In this document: positions 41,206 through 50,547 of the stretch, piece after piece
Numbering within the stretch: the first letter of the stretch is position 1
Layout: each line of letters begins with the position of its first letter
Assembly: GCA_024426085.1 (NCBI GenBank)
Contig: CP087974.1
Span: 4,258,001-4,322,000 of the forward strand
Direction: 5' to 3'
Length of the DNA stretch: 64,000 nucleotides
DNA from: Rhizobium sp. RCAM05350
GTDB lineage: Bacteria > Pseudomonadota > Alphaproteobacteria > Rhizobiales > Rhizobiaceae
Program-made: the position numbers and the translations under genes
The notes under the pieces: model-generated
Told to the model about the DNA's origin: nothing
Databases searched by the model: none
Seen by the model: the letters and a program-made list of their open reading frames with translations, nothing else

Positions 41206-43068
41206 ATGCCGCAGATCCAAGACCGTATCGATCCCCTGTTTGACGCTGAAGGCGCCAGAAATCCGCTGGCCATTCTGAAAACCGTCTACGGCTATCCCGC
41301 TTTTCGCGGCAAGCAGGCTTCCGTGGTCGACCGAGTGGTATCCGGTGGCGATGCCGTGGTGCTGTTTCCGACGGGTGCCGGAAAGTCGCTCTGCTTCCAG
41401 ATTCCAGCCCTTTGCCGTGATGGCGTCGGCATCGTCGTTTCGCCGCTGATTGCATTGATGCGCGATCAGGTGGAGGCGTTGAAGCAGCTTGGGGTGCGGG
41501 CCGCCGCGCTCAATTCCTCGCTGTCGCGTGAAGAATACGTCGATGTCCGCCGCGCCATTGCCAATGGCGAGCTCGATCTTCTCTATGTGACGCCGGAGCG
41601 TATCGTCACGCCGGCCTTCAAGGAAATGATCGGCAATGCGCGGATTTCGCTGTTTGCCATCGACGAGGCGCATTGCGTCTCGCAATGGGGCCATGACTTT
41701 CGCCCGGAATACCGGGAGCTTGGCCAGCTTGGCGAGCATTATCCGGGCGTGCCGCGCATGGCGCTGACGGCAACTGCCGATCCGCACACCCGCGAAGACA
41801 TTATCGACAAGCTGGGCCTGCGCTCGGCTGAAGTCTTCACCACCTCGTTCGACCGGCCCAACATTGCCTATGAAATCGTCGAGCGTGACCAGCCGCGCCA
41901 GCAGCTGCTGCGCTTCCTGTCGCGCCATACGGGCTCGAGCGGCATTGTCTACTGCCTGTCGCGCGCCAAGGTCGAGGACACCGCCGAATGGCTGAACGGG
42001 CAGGGTGTGCGCGCGCTTGCCTATCATGCCGGCATGGACCGCGCGGTGCGCGATGCCAACCAGGATGCTTTCCTCAAGGAAGAAGACCTTTGCCTGGTGG
42101 CAACCGTCGCCTTCGGCATGGGCATCGACAAGCCGAACGTGCGCTACGTCGCACATCTCGATCTGCCGGGCTCGGTCGAGGCCTATTACCAGGAAACCGG
42201 CCGTGCCGGACGCGACGGTCTGCCGTCGGATGTCTGGATGGCCTATGGCATGGCCGACGTTATCCAGCGCGGCCGGATGATCGATGGCGGGACCTCGGGC
42301 GACGATATCAAGCGGGTCGAGCGCGCCAAGCTGAATGCGCTGCTGGCCATCTGCGAGACGCCCGGTTGCCGGCGGCAATCGATCCTTGCCCATTTCGGCG
42401 AGGCGCATGGCGGACGTTGCTGCAATTGCGATACCTGCATCAATCCGGTCGAAACCTGGGATGGAACCGACGCGGCGATCAAGGCGCTGGCGGCGATCTA
42501 CTGCACCGGTGAACGGTTCGGCACCGGCCACCTGATCGATGTACTGCTCGGCACCGAAAACGAAAAGACCGAGCGCTTTGGCCATAGTAAGATGCCGGTC
42601 TTTGGCGCCGGCAAGGATATCCCGTCGAAAACCTGGCAGTCGGTCTATCGCCAGCTTCTCGCCGCTGGCCTGATCAGCGTTGACCACGAGGCCTTCGGGG
42701 CGCTGAAGCTGGAGCCGGATGCCCGCACCGTTTTCAAGCGCGAGCGCGAGGTTCGGTTCCGCAAGGACCGGCCGGTCACCGGCAAAGGCAAGGGCAAGAA
42801 TGCCCGGCAATCGGCGGCATCCGGCGCCAAGTCCGCGCTGTCCGGTTCGGATGCGGAACTGTTCGAGGCCTTGCGCCGGGCGCGCTCCGGCATCGCCAAG
42901 GAACTGGGCGTGCCGCCCTATGTGGTCTTCCCGGATACGACCCTGATCGCCTTTGCCACCGCCCGCCCGCATGATCATGACGCGCTGCTCGGCATTTCCG
43001 GCGTCGGCCAGTCGAAGCTGGAGCGTTATGGCGACGCGTTTCTGGATGTCATCCGGGGATTTGACTGA
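41206..43068 (+). CDS. recQ: ATP-dependent DNA helicase RecQ
   Basis: 620 residues, intact. [16 protein letters not shown] is Walker A (near residue 60), [20 protein letters not shown] the DEAH box with the RecQ aromatic loop, [15 protein letters not shown] motif III, and [20 protein letters not shown] then [13 protein letters not shown] motifs V-VI. The RQC zinc site shows CETPGCRR and CCNCDTC. A Lys/Gly-rich linker near residue 530 precedes the HRDC domain ([20 protein letters not shown]). It is a 3'-5' helicase of RecF-pathway repair. The 299 bp before it shows no gene. Confidence 0.97.
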   Translation: MPQIQDRIDPLFDAEGARNPLAILKTVYGYPAFRGKQASVVDRVVSGGDAVVLFPTGAGKSLCFQIPALCRDGVGIVVSPLIALMRDQVEALKQLGVRAAALNSSLSREEYVDVRRAIANGELDLLYVTPERIVTPAFKEMIGNARISLFAIDEAHCVSQWGHDFRPEYRELGQLGEHYPGVPRMALTATADPHTREDIIDKLGLRSAEVFTTSFDRPNIAYEIVERDQPRQQLLRFLSRHTGSSGIVYCLSRAKVEDTAEWLNGQGVRALAYHAGMDRAVRDANQDAFLKEEDLCLVATVAFGMGIDKPNVRYVAHLDLPGSVEAYYQETGRAGRDGLPSDVWMAYGMADVIQRGRMIDGGTSGDDIKRVERAKLNALLAICETPGCRRQSILAHFGEAHGGRCCNCDTCINPVETWDGTDAAIKALAAIYCTGERFGTGHLIDVLLGTENEKTERFGHSKMPVFGAGKDIPSKTWQSVYRQLLAAGLISVDHEAFGALKLEPDARTVFKREREVRFRKDRPVTGKGKGKNARQSAASGAKSALSGSDAELFEALRRARSGIAKELGVPPYVVFPDTTLIAFATARPHDHDALLGISGVGQSKLERYGDAFLDVIRGFD

Positions 43069-43079
43069 CGCCTAAAACC

Positions 43080-43493
43080 TCAGAGAGGCCGGATGGTCTT
43101 GAGGACATCAAGCGGAGATGCCGTGATCGCCCGGTTGTACTGCTGCAGCGACGGCCTGCGGACGCTGACATCTCTGACGAACAGGTGGCAAAAGGCGCGG
43201 CTTGCCTCGATCGGCCGGACCTTGAGTTGCGATGCCAGGCGGCCAAGTTCAACCTGAGATATGCGACCTTCGGCAAGACGGGCATCCAGACCGCGCTCGC
43301 AGGTTCCAGCAGCGCGGGCCAGTGCACGCCGGTTTTCATGAAGACTGGCGAGATGCTCCTGCCATTCTTCTTCGGACAGTGCCGTCGGATCGGCAAAATC
43401 TGCTTGCTTGGCTGTAAATTGATTGATCGCCAGACCAGTCGAGCCCAGCATTGTCAGGACGACGACCAAATTCACAAATGTCGATCTTTTCAA
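43080..43493 (-). CDS. Small exported protein, paralogue 1
   Basis: 137 residues with an N-terminal hydrophobic segment (FVNLVVVLTMLGSTGLAI) that may be a signal or anchor. The rest is largely helical: FTAKQADFADPTALSEEEWQ, RRALARAAGTCERGLDARL, GRISQVELGRLASQLKV and YNRAITASPLDVL. It aligns along its length with the protein at 44831-45243 (shared K-Q-A-D-F-A-D-P-T, R-R-A-L-A, G-T-C-E-R-G, D-x-R-L, G-R-I-S). I recognise no domain. The gene is intact and ends 12 bp from the convergent recQ stop. Confidence 0.7.
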   Translation of the reverse strand: MKRSTFVNLVVVLTMLGSTGLAINQFTAKQADFADPTALSEEEWQEHLASLHENRRALARAAGTCERGLDARLAEGRISQVELGRLASQLKVRPIEASRAFCHLFVRDVSVRRPSLQQYNRAITASPLDVLKTIRPL

Positions 43494-43610
43494 GGACGGG
43501 ACCCGCAGTTACTTTTTTGCAGTGAGGGATGTAGGTAAGACGCGCATTGTCCACCAGTCCCTCTGACCTGCTGATAGAATTCCTTTAATTCGCTTTGCCC
43601 GTAGCGTTGG

Positions 43611-43934
43611 CTAAGTCAGTTCGATGTCGATCCGGGTGGCCTCGCCTGCGATCCGCCGCAGCTTCTCCAGAAACGAGCCGCCATCCACGGTCTTCAGCGA
43701 TTTCATCTGGCCTGTGTTGGTAAACACCAGCCTGACAGGACCGGGCCAGCCTGGGCCGCCACCTTCGATCGCATCCCAGAAGGCATCGAGATTGCGGCCG
43801 AACAGGTCGGCATCCCCCGGCTGGACGGCATCGAGATAGCGTTGCCAAAACTCGGCAATGTCGGTGACGCCGGCACAGTCGATGGAGATGGTTTTGACAG
43901 TCCCGCCGAAGGCGTCGTCCGGACCCGTGCTCAT
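43611..43934 (-). CDS. Barstar family (ribonuclease inhibitor-like) protein
   Basis: 107 residues. VKTISIDCAGVTDIAEFWQR, LFGRNLDAFWDAIEGGGPGW and PVRLVFTNTGQMKSL match the barstar fold (PF01337), notably the G-R-N-L-D-A-F/L-W-D signature and the following G-G-G/P loop. Barstar of Bacillus inhibits the RNase barnase; many proteobacterial homologues lack a known partner, and no ribonuclease toxin is seen nearby. It begins 24 bp after the SDR gene stop, so it is probably co-transcribed. The gene is intact. Confidence 0.78.
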   Translation of the reverse strand: MSTGPDDAFGGTVKTISIDCAGVTDIAEFWQRYLDAVQPGDADLFGRNLDAFWDAIEGGGPGWPGPVRLVFTNTGQMKSLKTVDGGSFLEKLRRIAGEATRIDIELT

Positions 43935-43958
43935 CCTGCCGTCTCCCTGTCGTTTCCG

Positions 43959-44728
43959 CTACATCCTCACCGTCATGCCACCGTCCACCGTCAGCACATG
44001 GCCGTTGACGAAGGAGGCGGCATCGCTGGCGAGGAACAGCGCCGCACCGGCAATCTCGTCGGGCCGGCCCCAGCGTTGCGCCGGGATGCGCTGGCGCACG
44101 AAGGGCATCAGGTCTTCGTCGGCTGCCATCGCCGCGTTGGTCTCGGTGGCGAACCAGCCCGGCGCGATGGCATTGCTGGTGATGCCGCGTGGGCCGAATT
44201 CGACCGCCATTGAGCGCATCAGGCCGGTCAGTCCCTGTTTGGCGACCGGATAGATGCCATCGCCCGGCATCGCCACCTGGCCGTTGATCGATGTGATCGA
44301 GATCAGCCGTCCATGCTCGTTCCGCTTCATGATCGCGGCCGCGTCGTGACAGGGTGAGAGCCGCGATCAGGTCGGTCTGGATCAGCTCCAGCACGGCGTC
44401 GTTGTCGAATTCGGCCAGCGGCCGCCGGTCACGGGCGCCGACATTGTTGACGAGGATATCGGAGCCGTCCGTGCCGCTTTTCGATACCAGCAAGTGTGTC
44501 GCGCTGCACATCACGATCGGCAATATCGAAGGCGGCCGCCTCGGCGCTGCCGCCTGTCTTGCTGATCGCGGCGACGGCGTCCTCAAGCGTTGCCGCTGTC
44601 CGGCCGGTGATGACGACATGCGCTCCGGCCTCGGCCAGTGCCCGGGCAATCTCCAACCCCAGCCCGCGTCCGCCGCCGGTGACAAGCGCAACCCGGCCTT
44701 TCAGGGAAAATCTATCGAAGATGTTCAT
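43959..44728 (-). CDS. SDR oxidoreductase, gluconate 5-dehydrogenase-like (frameshifted)
   Basis: Classical SDR of about 256 residues. [20 protein letters not shown] has the T-G-x3-G-x-G NAD(P) loop; [20 protein letters not shown] the N-N-x-G motif; [20 protein letters not shown] then KQG gives the Ser and Y-x3-K catalytic set; [20 protein letters not shown] and [10 protein letters not shown] are the usual C-terminus. Shifts near 44490 and 44345 break it. The N-terminus FDRFSLKGR resembles gluconate 5-dehydrogenases, but no sugar-acid pathway genes are adjacent. Confidence 0.83.
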
Positions 44729-44830
44729 ATCGTCTTCCTGCTAATCCGCCCTTGAGGCTTTGCCGCGCGTCCCAATCCGAGGCATCCTATTCAGGGCAAG
44801 TGTCTGCGGACAATAGAAAAGGTGCCGGAG

Positions 44831-45243
44831 CTATTGCTTGGTCAGCGCCAGCAAGACGTCGGAGGGATGTGCCGCTATCGCCCATGTGTAATCCTTCAGG
44901 GGCATTTTCTGGTCGAGGACAGCGTCGAAAAATCGCCCGCAAAAGGCCCTTGTGGCTTGTCCCAGCGGTACACCAAGTTCCACGGCGAGCTGTTCAATAT
45001 CGGCCGGCGATATCCGGCCATCGCTTAATCTGTCGTCAATGCCGCGCTCACAGGTGCCGATGGCGCTGGCGAGCGCCCGCCGATTGACACGAAGATCATC
45101 GATCTGCCCCTGCCATTGCTGTTCCGATACACCCGTTGGATCGGCAAAATCGGCCTGTTTTCCGGTGAAATGGCTGGCAATCGTTAAAAAATGGCAAAGC
45201 TGCCGAGCCCCACGCACAGGGTCAGGAATGTTTTCCGTCTCAA
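44831..45243 (-). CDS. Small exported protein, paralogue 2 (frameshifted)
   Basis: A paralogue of the 43080-43493 protein. The N-terminal hydrophobic segment RRKTFLTLCVGLGSFAIF and the remainder LTIASHFTGKQADFADPTGV are joined across an A-homopolymer near 45187, where a base has been gained or lost. Shared blocks are RRALASAIGTCERGIDDRLS, DGRISPADIEQLAVELGV and DYTWAIAAHPSDVLLAL. A TTG at 45243 is the likely start, without a strong RBS. Function unknown; membrane-anchored or secreted. Confidence 0.6.
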
Positions 45244-45450
45244 AGAGGGATACTCGCCAATGTTGTTTCTATCGCGCTGATGTAGGTTGGGTAGCAATGT
45301 TATTGCAAGAGGGCGTTGGAGATAGCCTTGGAGATCCTTCACCCGGCTCTGTGTCAGACCATTCAGGCACATGGCATAGATCATCGGATAGGCGGAGCCA
45401 TCCGTGACGGTCGAGGCTGAAAAGGCGCATTCGGCATCGCGAAAGGCGAC

Positions 45451-45678
45451 CTAGGATCGCTGCGCCATGACCAGAAGCTTGGTCGTATCCGCATCATCCT
45501 TCAACCGTGTTTCGATCTGCTTGTAGAGATCGTTCAGCTGCTTGTCGGATTTCTTGAATGAGTCGCCCGCACAGATATCCATCGTCGCCTGATCCGACGC
45601 ATTGGCGCAGTCCTCTGCAGCCCGGGCAGTTCCGGTCGACAGCAATCCCAGTGTGGCGATCAAGACCATGCGCTTCAT
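45451..45678 (-). CDS. LprI/DUF1311-like secreted protein, cut by in-frame amber
   Basis: Signal peptide MKRMVLIATLGLLSTGTARA is followed by CANASDQATMDICAGDSFKK, LNDLYKQIETRLKDDADTTK and LLVMAQRS. This is the lysozyme-inhibitor LprI N-terminal pattern (C-x-n-C, L-N-x-x-Y, A-Q-R-x-W). The codon after AQRS is TAG where the family has Trp (TGG). The same frame continues beyond it with VAFRDAECAFSASTV, AYPMIYAMCLNGLTQSRVKD, that is, the missing half with both Cys. The natural end, past about 45300, is unclear. Confidence 0.72.
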   Translation of the reverse strand: MKRMVLIATLGLLSTGTARAAEDCANASDQATMDICAGDSFKKSDKQLNDLYKQIETRLKDDADTTKLLVMAQRS

Positions 45679-45960
45679 TGGCAGCCTCCTTGAGGAATGC
45701 GGCGGGTGCCGCAGCGGTGCAATCTAGACATGCAGTGGTTGTATCGACAATAGAAAGTACGCACCAACCTTTACCCCGCGTTTCTTTTCGCCTGACAGTC
45801 CTGTGTCTCTTTGGAACACCCCACGTCGCCCTCGGACAAGTCCGCCCGATCATCCTGTCGCGCGAACGCCGTACCCTGCCGCTGTCTTCTGCTTTCTTCA
45901 AAGCAGGAATATGATAGGTCTCCATCGCAAACCGATCTCAATTCTTGGAAAGCGGCCTTC

Positions 45961-47147
45961 ATGACGTCAGCCTTCATCACTCACCTCTCATCCGAACTTG
46001 AGGGACTGAAGTCCGCCGGGCTTTACAAGTCCGAACGCGTGATCGTCTCAAAGCAGGCCGGCGAGATCGAAGTCGCATCCGGCGCCAAGGTGCTGAATTT
46101 CTGCGCCAACAACTATCTCGGCCTTGCCAACAACGAGGAGCTCGCCGAAGCCGGCAAGCAGGCGCTGGATCGCTACGGTTACGGCATGGCCTCCGTCCGC
46201 TTCATCTGCGGCACGCAGGAGGAGCACAAGCAGCTCGAAGCGCGCATCTCGTCGTTTCTGGGTATGGAAGATACGATCCTCTATTCCTCCTGCTTCGATG
46301 CCAATGGCGGCCTGTTCGAAACACTTTTGAACGAAGAAGACGCGATCATCTCCGACGCGCTCAACCACGCCTCGATCATCGATGGCGTGCGGCTGTCGAA
46401 GGCAAAACGTTTCCGCTATGCCAACAACGATATGGCGGCGCTCGAGGAAGAATTGAAGAAGGCCGAGGGCTCGCGCTTCAAGCTGATCGCCACCGACGGC
46501 GTTTTCTCGATGGACGGCATCATCGCCAATCTGCAGGGTGTCTGCGATCTCGCCGACAAATACGGCGCCATGGTGATGGTCGATGACAGCCATGCGGTCG
46601 GCTTCGTCGGTAAACATGGCCGCGGCTCGGCCGAATATTGCGGCGTCGAGGGCAGGGTGGATATCATCACCGGCACGCTCGGCAAGGCGCTCGGCGGCGC
46701 GTCCGGCGGCTATACCTCGGCAAAGGCCGAGGTGGTCGACTGGCTGCGCCAGCGCTCGCGCCCTTATCTGTTCTCCAACACGCTCGCCCCGGTCATCGCC
46801 GCTGCCTCGCTCAAAGTGTTCGACCTGATCGACAATGGTGACGCCCTGCGCGCCCGGCTCGAAGCCAACGCCACGCTGTTCCGCACCGAAATGGGCAAGC
46901 TCGGCTTTACGCTGGCCGGCGAAGGCCATCCGATCATTCCGGTGATGCTCGGTGACCGTCGCTGGCGCAGGCTTTTGCCGCGAAGATGCTGGACAAGGGC
47001 GTCTACGTCGTCGGCTTTGCCTTTCCGGTCGTGCCGAAGGGCCAGGCCCGTATCCGTACCCAGATGTCGGCAGCCCATAGCGAGGCCGATGTCCGGCGTG
47101 CCATTGCGGTGTTCGAAGAGGTCGGCAAAGAGCTTGGCGTGATCTGA
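45961..47147 (+). CDS. kbl: 2-amino-3-ketobutyrate CoA ligase (glycine C-acetyltransferase, frameshifted)
   Basis: PLP enzyme converting 2-amino-3-ketobutyrate and CoA to glycine and acetyl-CoA. About 395 residues from [77 protein letters not shown] and [16 protein letters not shown] carry the family motifs, with the Schiff-base Lys near 242. A missing base near 46955 shifts the last 65 residues; restored, they read [20 protein letters not shown] to the TGA at 47145. tdh follows after 48 bp. Confidence 0.95.
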
Positions 47148-47195
47148 GCGGATCACAATTCCAGAATCATCTGAATCGCTTGCAGGAATTTCTCC

Positions 47196-48229
47196 ATGAC
47201 AAACATGATGAAGGCGCTCGTTAAAGCAAAACCTGAAGTCGGCCTGTGGATGGAGCATGTCCCGGTGCCGGAACCCGGCCCCAATGACGTGCTGATCAAG
47301 GTGAAAAAGTCCGCCATCTGCGGCACCGACGTGCATATCTGGAACTGGGACCAGTGGGCGCAAAAAACCATTCCGGTGCCGATGGTCGTCGGCCACGAGT
47401 TTGTCGGCGTTATCGCCGAGATCGGCTCGGCCGTCACCAAATACCATGTCGGCGAGCGCGTCTCGGGCGAGGGCCATATCGTCTGCGGCAAGTGCCGCAA
47501 TTGCCGTGCGGGCAGGGGGCATCTCTGCCGCAATACGCTCGGCGTCGGCGTGCATCGCCCCGGCTCCTTTGGCGAATATGTCTGCATCCCCGAATACAAT
47601 GTCGTCGCCATCCCCGACGAGGTGCCGGATGAAGTTGCTGCCATCTTCGATCCGTTCGGCAATGCCGTGCATACGGCGCTCTCCTTCGATGTTGTCGGCG
47701 AGGATGTACTGGTCACCGGTGCCGGCCCGATCGGCATCATGGGCGCCCTGGTTGCCAAGCGTTCCGGTGCGCGAAAAGTTGTGATCACCGATATCAATCC
47801 GGTACGTCTGGCGCTGGCCGAGAAGATGGGCATCGACTATGTCGTCGATGCCTCGAAGGAAAACTTGGCGGATGTGATGAAGCGCATCGGCATGACCGAA
47901 GGGTTTGATGTCGGGCTGGAAATGTCCGGCGCGGCACCGGCCTTCCGCGACATGATCGACAAGATGAACAATGGCGGCAAGATCGCCATTCTCGGCATCG
48001 CGCCGACCGGCTTCGAGATCGACTGGAACAAGGTCATCTTCAAGATGCTCAACCTGAAAGGCATCTACGGCCGTGAAATGTTCGAGACCTGGTACAAGAT
48101 GATCGCCTTTGTGCAAGGGGGCTGGACCTGTCGCCGATCATCACCCACCGCATCGGCATCGACGATTTCCGCGAGGGGTTCGAGGCCATGCGCTCGGGCA
48201 ATTCCGGCAAGGTCGTGATGGACTGGTAG
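47196..48229 (+). CDS. tdh: L-threonine 3-dehydrogenase (frameshifted near end)
   Basis: Zn-dependent NAD enzyme making 2-amino-3-ketobutyrate from threonine, the step before kbl. About 344 residues: [40 protein letters not shown] (catalytic Cys), [29 protein letters not shown] (structural Zn), [20 protein letters not shown] (NAD loop). One extra G near 48118 hides [20 protein letters not shown] and the end GKVVMDW. kbl-tdh is a standard operon for threonine catabolism to glycine. Confidence 0.96.
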
Positions 48230-48234
48230 GGCAG

Positions 48235-48261
48235 GGCAGCCCCGCGAGGATGCGGGCCGCC
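48235..48261. terminator. Hairpin after tdh
   Basis: CCCCGC (48240-48245) pairs with GCGGG (48252-48256) around GAGGAT, with outer GGC/GCC pairing across bulges. It lies between convergent stops. The absence of a T-tract makes this a weak call. Confidence 0.35.
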
Positions 48262-48653
48262 TAGTTCACCAACTCGTGCGGATAGGCACACCAGAGGCTC
48301 ATCTCTGCCACATAGCCATCGACGCGATTTCCGCGCGGCGTCATGGCAAAGGCCTGCCCGCCGACCGTTGCCGTCACTTCGGATTCCGCCTTCAGCCCGT
48401 AGCCCATCTGGGCCCGCGGCATGTAGCCACCGGCGCCCTTTGGCGCTACCAGCAGGAAGTTGTTGCCATGGTTGACCTCGGCCGGCTGCATGTCGCGCGG
48501 CATGGTCAGCGCGTAGCAGGCGGTCTTGCCGTTATTGTCGTAGGAGTAGACACCCCAATGGCCAAAAGTCTTGACCATCACCGGCTGCGCCTGGGCTGGC
48601 AGGATGGTGCTGGCGAGGGCTAGGGCGGCGAGGATATGTCGGTTGAGGGACAT
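48261..48653 (-). CDS. Secreted IalB-like protein, short
   Basis: 130 residues with signal peptide MSLNRHILAALALASTILPA (cleavage after AQA). VMVKTFGHWGVYSYDNNGKT, ACYALTMPRDMQPAEV, FLLVAPKGAGGYMPRAQMGY and EVTATVGGQAFAMTPRGNRV follow the invasion-associated locus B pattern (F-x-x-W, C-Y, V-x-x-G-G-x-x-F). The family usually continues with a further 40 residues; here WCAYPHELVN ends early, so a shift or real truncation near 48310 is possible. Periplasmic or outer-membrane location is expected. Confidence 0.55.
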   Translation of the reverse strand: MSLNRHILAALALASTILPAQAQPVMVKTFGHWGVYSYDNNGKTACYALTMPRDMQPAEVNHGNNFLLVAPKGAGGYMPRAQMGYGLKAESEVTATVGGQAFAMTPRGNRVDGYVAEMSLWCAYPHELVN

Positions 48654-48920
48654 CTGATCTCCGTCATTTCGGGGGATGGGCCTGACTGGCAGGCAGGAAT
48701 TGTGCCCGTAATCAACCGTCCGAAGGTTATCAGAAGGTAAATATTGTCCTCGCGAAAATTTGGGTGCGGCAGGTCAGCGCAGGCCCGCGCACGGCAGCCC
48801 GGCACCGCCTGAGGCGCCTCTGGCGGACACCCGGTTATCCCCATCACAACCGTTCACATTTCCGTTGGGCGGGTTCCAATAACCGCTCCTGCATGGCAAG
48901 CCGGGGCCTTCGACAAGCAG

Positions 48921-49635
48921 ATGAGGTTTCCCCGATTGATTGATTTGAATGTGTCCCGCCGAACCTTCCTTCAGGCGAGCGGCGCCTTTGCGGCGCTCGG
49001 CGTTGCCGGCTGCTCCACCACGGCCGAGCCTGTTCTCCCGCCGGTAAAAGCCGAACCCATCGTGCTCACCACTGCCGAAAGCGAAATGTATGGAGCCCGA
49101 CCCGAGGAACAGTTCCCGTTGCCGGCCATCCCGTACCAGAAGGTTCCGCCGCGTTTTCGCCGCCAGTGGGTCGACAACACTACCGGCGAACGGCCCGGTA
49201 CGCTGGTCGTCGATACCGCCAATCATTTCCTCTACCTCACTTATGAGGACGGCAAGGCAATGCGCTACGGCGTCGGGCTTGGGCGTGCGGGCTTCGAATG
49301 GGCAGGCCGCGGCGTCATCCAGTACAAGCGCAAATGGCCGCGCTGGACCCCGCCCGACGAGATGGTGGCCCGCCGCCCCTGATTTGAAGCCGTACAGCAT
49401 CGCCAATGGCGGGATGGACGCGGGCCTGAAAAACCCGCTGGGCGCCCGCGCGCTCTATATCTTCCGCAATGGCGAGGACACGCTCTACCGTATCCACGGC
49501 TCGCCGGAATGGTGGACGATCGGCAAGTCGGTATCATCAGGCTGCGTGCGTATGCTCAACCAGGATGCGATCGATCTTTATAATCGCGTACCGAATCGCA
49601 CTGAAATCCTGGTCATCGGTTCGGCCATGGCCTAA
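48921..49635 (+). CDS. L,D-transpeptidase (YkuD) lipoprotein (frameshifted)
   Basis: About 238 residues. The N-terminus combines a twin-arginine-like SRRTFLQASGAFAALG and a lipobox ending VAGC (near residue 31). The YkuD domain has PGTLVVDTANHFLYLTYEDG, RYGVGLGRAGFEWAGRGVIQ and KWPRWTPPDEMVARRP; an extra T near 49381 makes a false TGA. It then continues DLKPYSIANGGMDAGLKNPL, RIHGSPEWWTIGKSVSSGCV with the catalytic H-G-x and S-S-G-C-V-R. It forms 3-3 or lipoprotein crosslinks in peptidoglycan. The 267 bp before it shows no gene. Confidence 0.9.
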
Positions 49636-49753
49636 CCGCCGGCGCCGGCGTCCTGCACGCCGGCATTTGCCACCTGCGGCGGCGGTGGAGGTAAGGTCTT
49701 GACATCGCCGCCCGCCGCATCATCTCTCAGTCTGCCGGACTTGGGAGGGGTTG

Positions 49754-50097
49754 ATGATCTATTCGGGAAGCTGTCATTGCGGGGCCATCGCCTTTGAGGT
49801 CGAGGCTGAGATCACGCAGGCGATGGATTGCAACTGTTCGATGTGCCGCCGGCGCGGCGGCCTTCTGGCCTTCGTGCCGCGTGAAAATTCAAGCTGCAAA
49901 CTCCGGCCTCGGCCGTGTCGACCTATCAGTTCAACAAGCACGTCATTCAGCATCATTTCTGTGCCAACTGTGGAATTGCGCCCTATGCCGACGGCGAAGG
50001 CAAGGCCGGTCCGATGGCTGCGGTCAATGTCCGCTGCCTGCCGGATGTCGATCTCGAAACCCTGACGATCACCAAGGTCGATGGGAGAAGTTTTTGA
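49754..50097 (+). CDS. GFA-family (glutathione-dependent formaldehyde-activating-like) protein (frameshifted)
   Basis: About 114 residues; GGGAGGGGTTG precedes the ATG. MIYSGSCHCGAIAFEVEAEI, DCNCSMCRRRGGLLAFVP and HFCANCGIAPYADGEGKAG supply the zinc-binding Cys sets of the GFA (Gfa/CENP-V) fold. A single-base shift near 49890 separates the halves (restored: FKLQTPASAVSTYQFNKHVI). Biochemical substrates of most members are unknown; the catalytic link to formaldehyde is doubtful in the family. No partner gene is adjacent. Confidence 0.85.
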
Positions 50098-50547
50098 CGC
50101 GGGAGGAACGCGCTGAGGGTTGAAGCCGGACCTCATCTGCAAGCAGAGATTCCTTTGGCCCTTGTCTTTCTATGAACAGTTCCTACATTTCGGCCATGGA
50201 ACTGAATCTTTGAAGCCCCAAGCTAGATTCAGTCTTTTTGCCGATTTGAACGGTTTTTCACCGGAAATGCTTGACGGGACCGAAAATTGTGGGAATCACC
50301 ATTTCTGATACAGTGAGTGAAATGGGTACGGCGGACAGATCCATCATGCAAGTGATGTCAAAACGGCGCTTCTGTCGCAGTTGGCCGGTTTAACCGCGGT
50401 GACTGTCGTGGTTAATCAGGAATTAAAGATCATCCCGTTACGTCAGGGGTAATGATCTCGCGGTGGGAGCGATTGACGCACCCGAGCCTCGAATGAGTTT
50501 TGCACCGCGCACGCGTTGAGTGCTGTCCAAGGAAAGCGACGATATAA
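50098..50547. other. 450-bp region upstream of rpoD
   Basis: No supported protein gene; a 62-codon open frame at 50120 has no family sequence. It holds an inverted repeat followed by T-residues (50201-50239) and AT-richer sequence before rpoD that probably contains the rpoD promoter(s). I cannot place -35/-10 elements with confidence. Confidence 0.55.
50201..50239 (+). terminator. AT-rich hairpin plus T-run between GFA gene and rpoD
   Basis: ACTGAATCT (50201-50209) is the exact inverse of AGATTCAGT (50225-50233), loop 15 nt, followed by CTTTTT. The stem is AT-rich for a terminator in this genome. It could end the GFA transcript, about 100 bp upstream, or be the 3' end of a small RNA. Confidence 0.45.

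Noticed and set aside
41029-42978. 649-codon open frame antisense to recQ
   Set aside because: recQ on the plus strand has all helicase motifs. The antisense frame has no recognisable domain and arises from GC-rich third positions.
43611-43934. Barstar as the antitoxin of a local toxin-antitoxin pair
   Set aside because: Neighbouring genes are an SDR and small exported proteins with no ribonuclease features.
46764-48116. 450-codon open frame antisense to kbl-tdh
   Set aside because: It spans two well-supported genes and their intergenic gap with no family sequence.
50120-50308. 62-codon open frame upstream of rpoD
   Set aside because: No RBS, no family sequence, and it contains the hairpin at 50201-50233.
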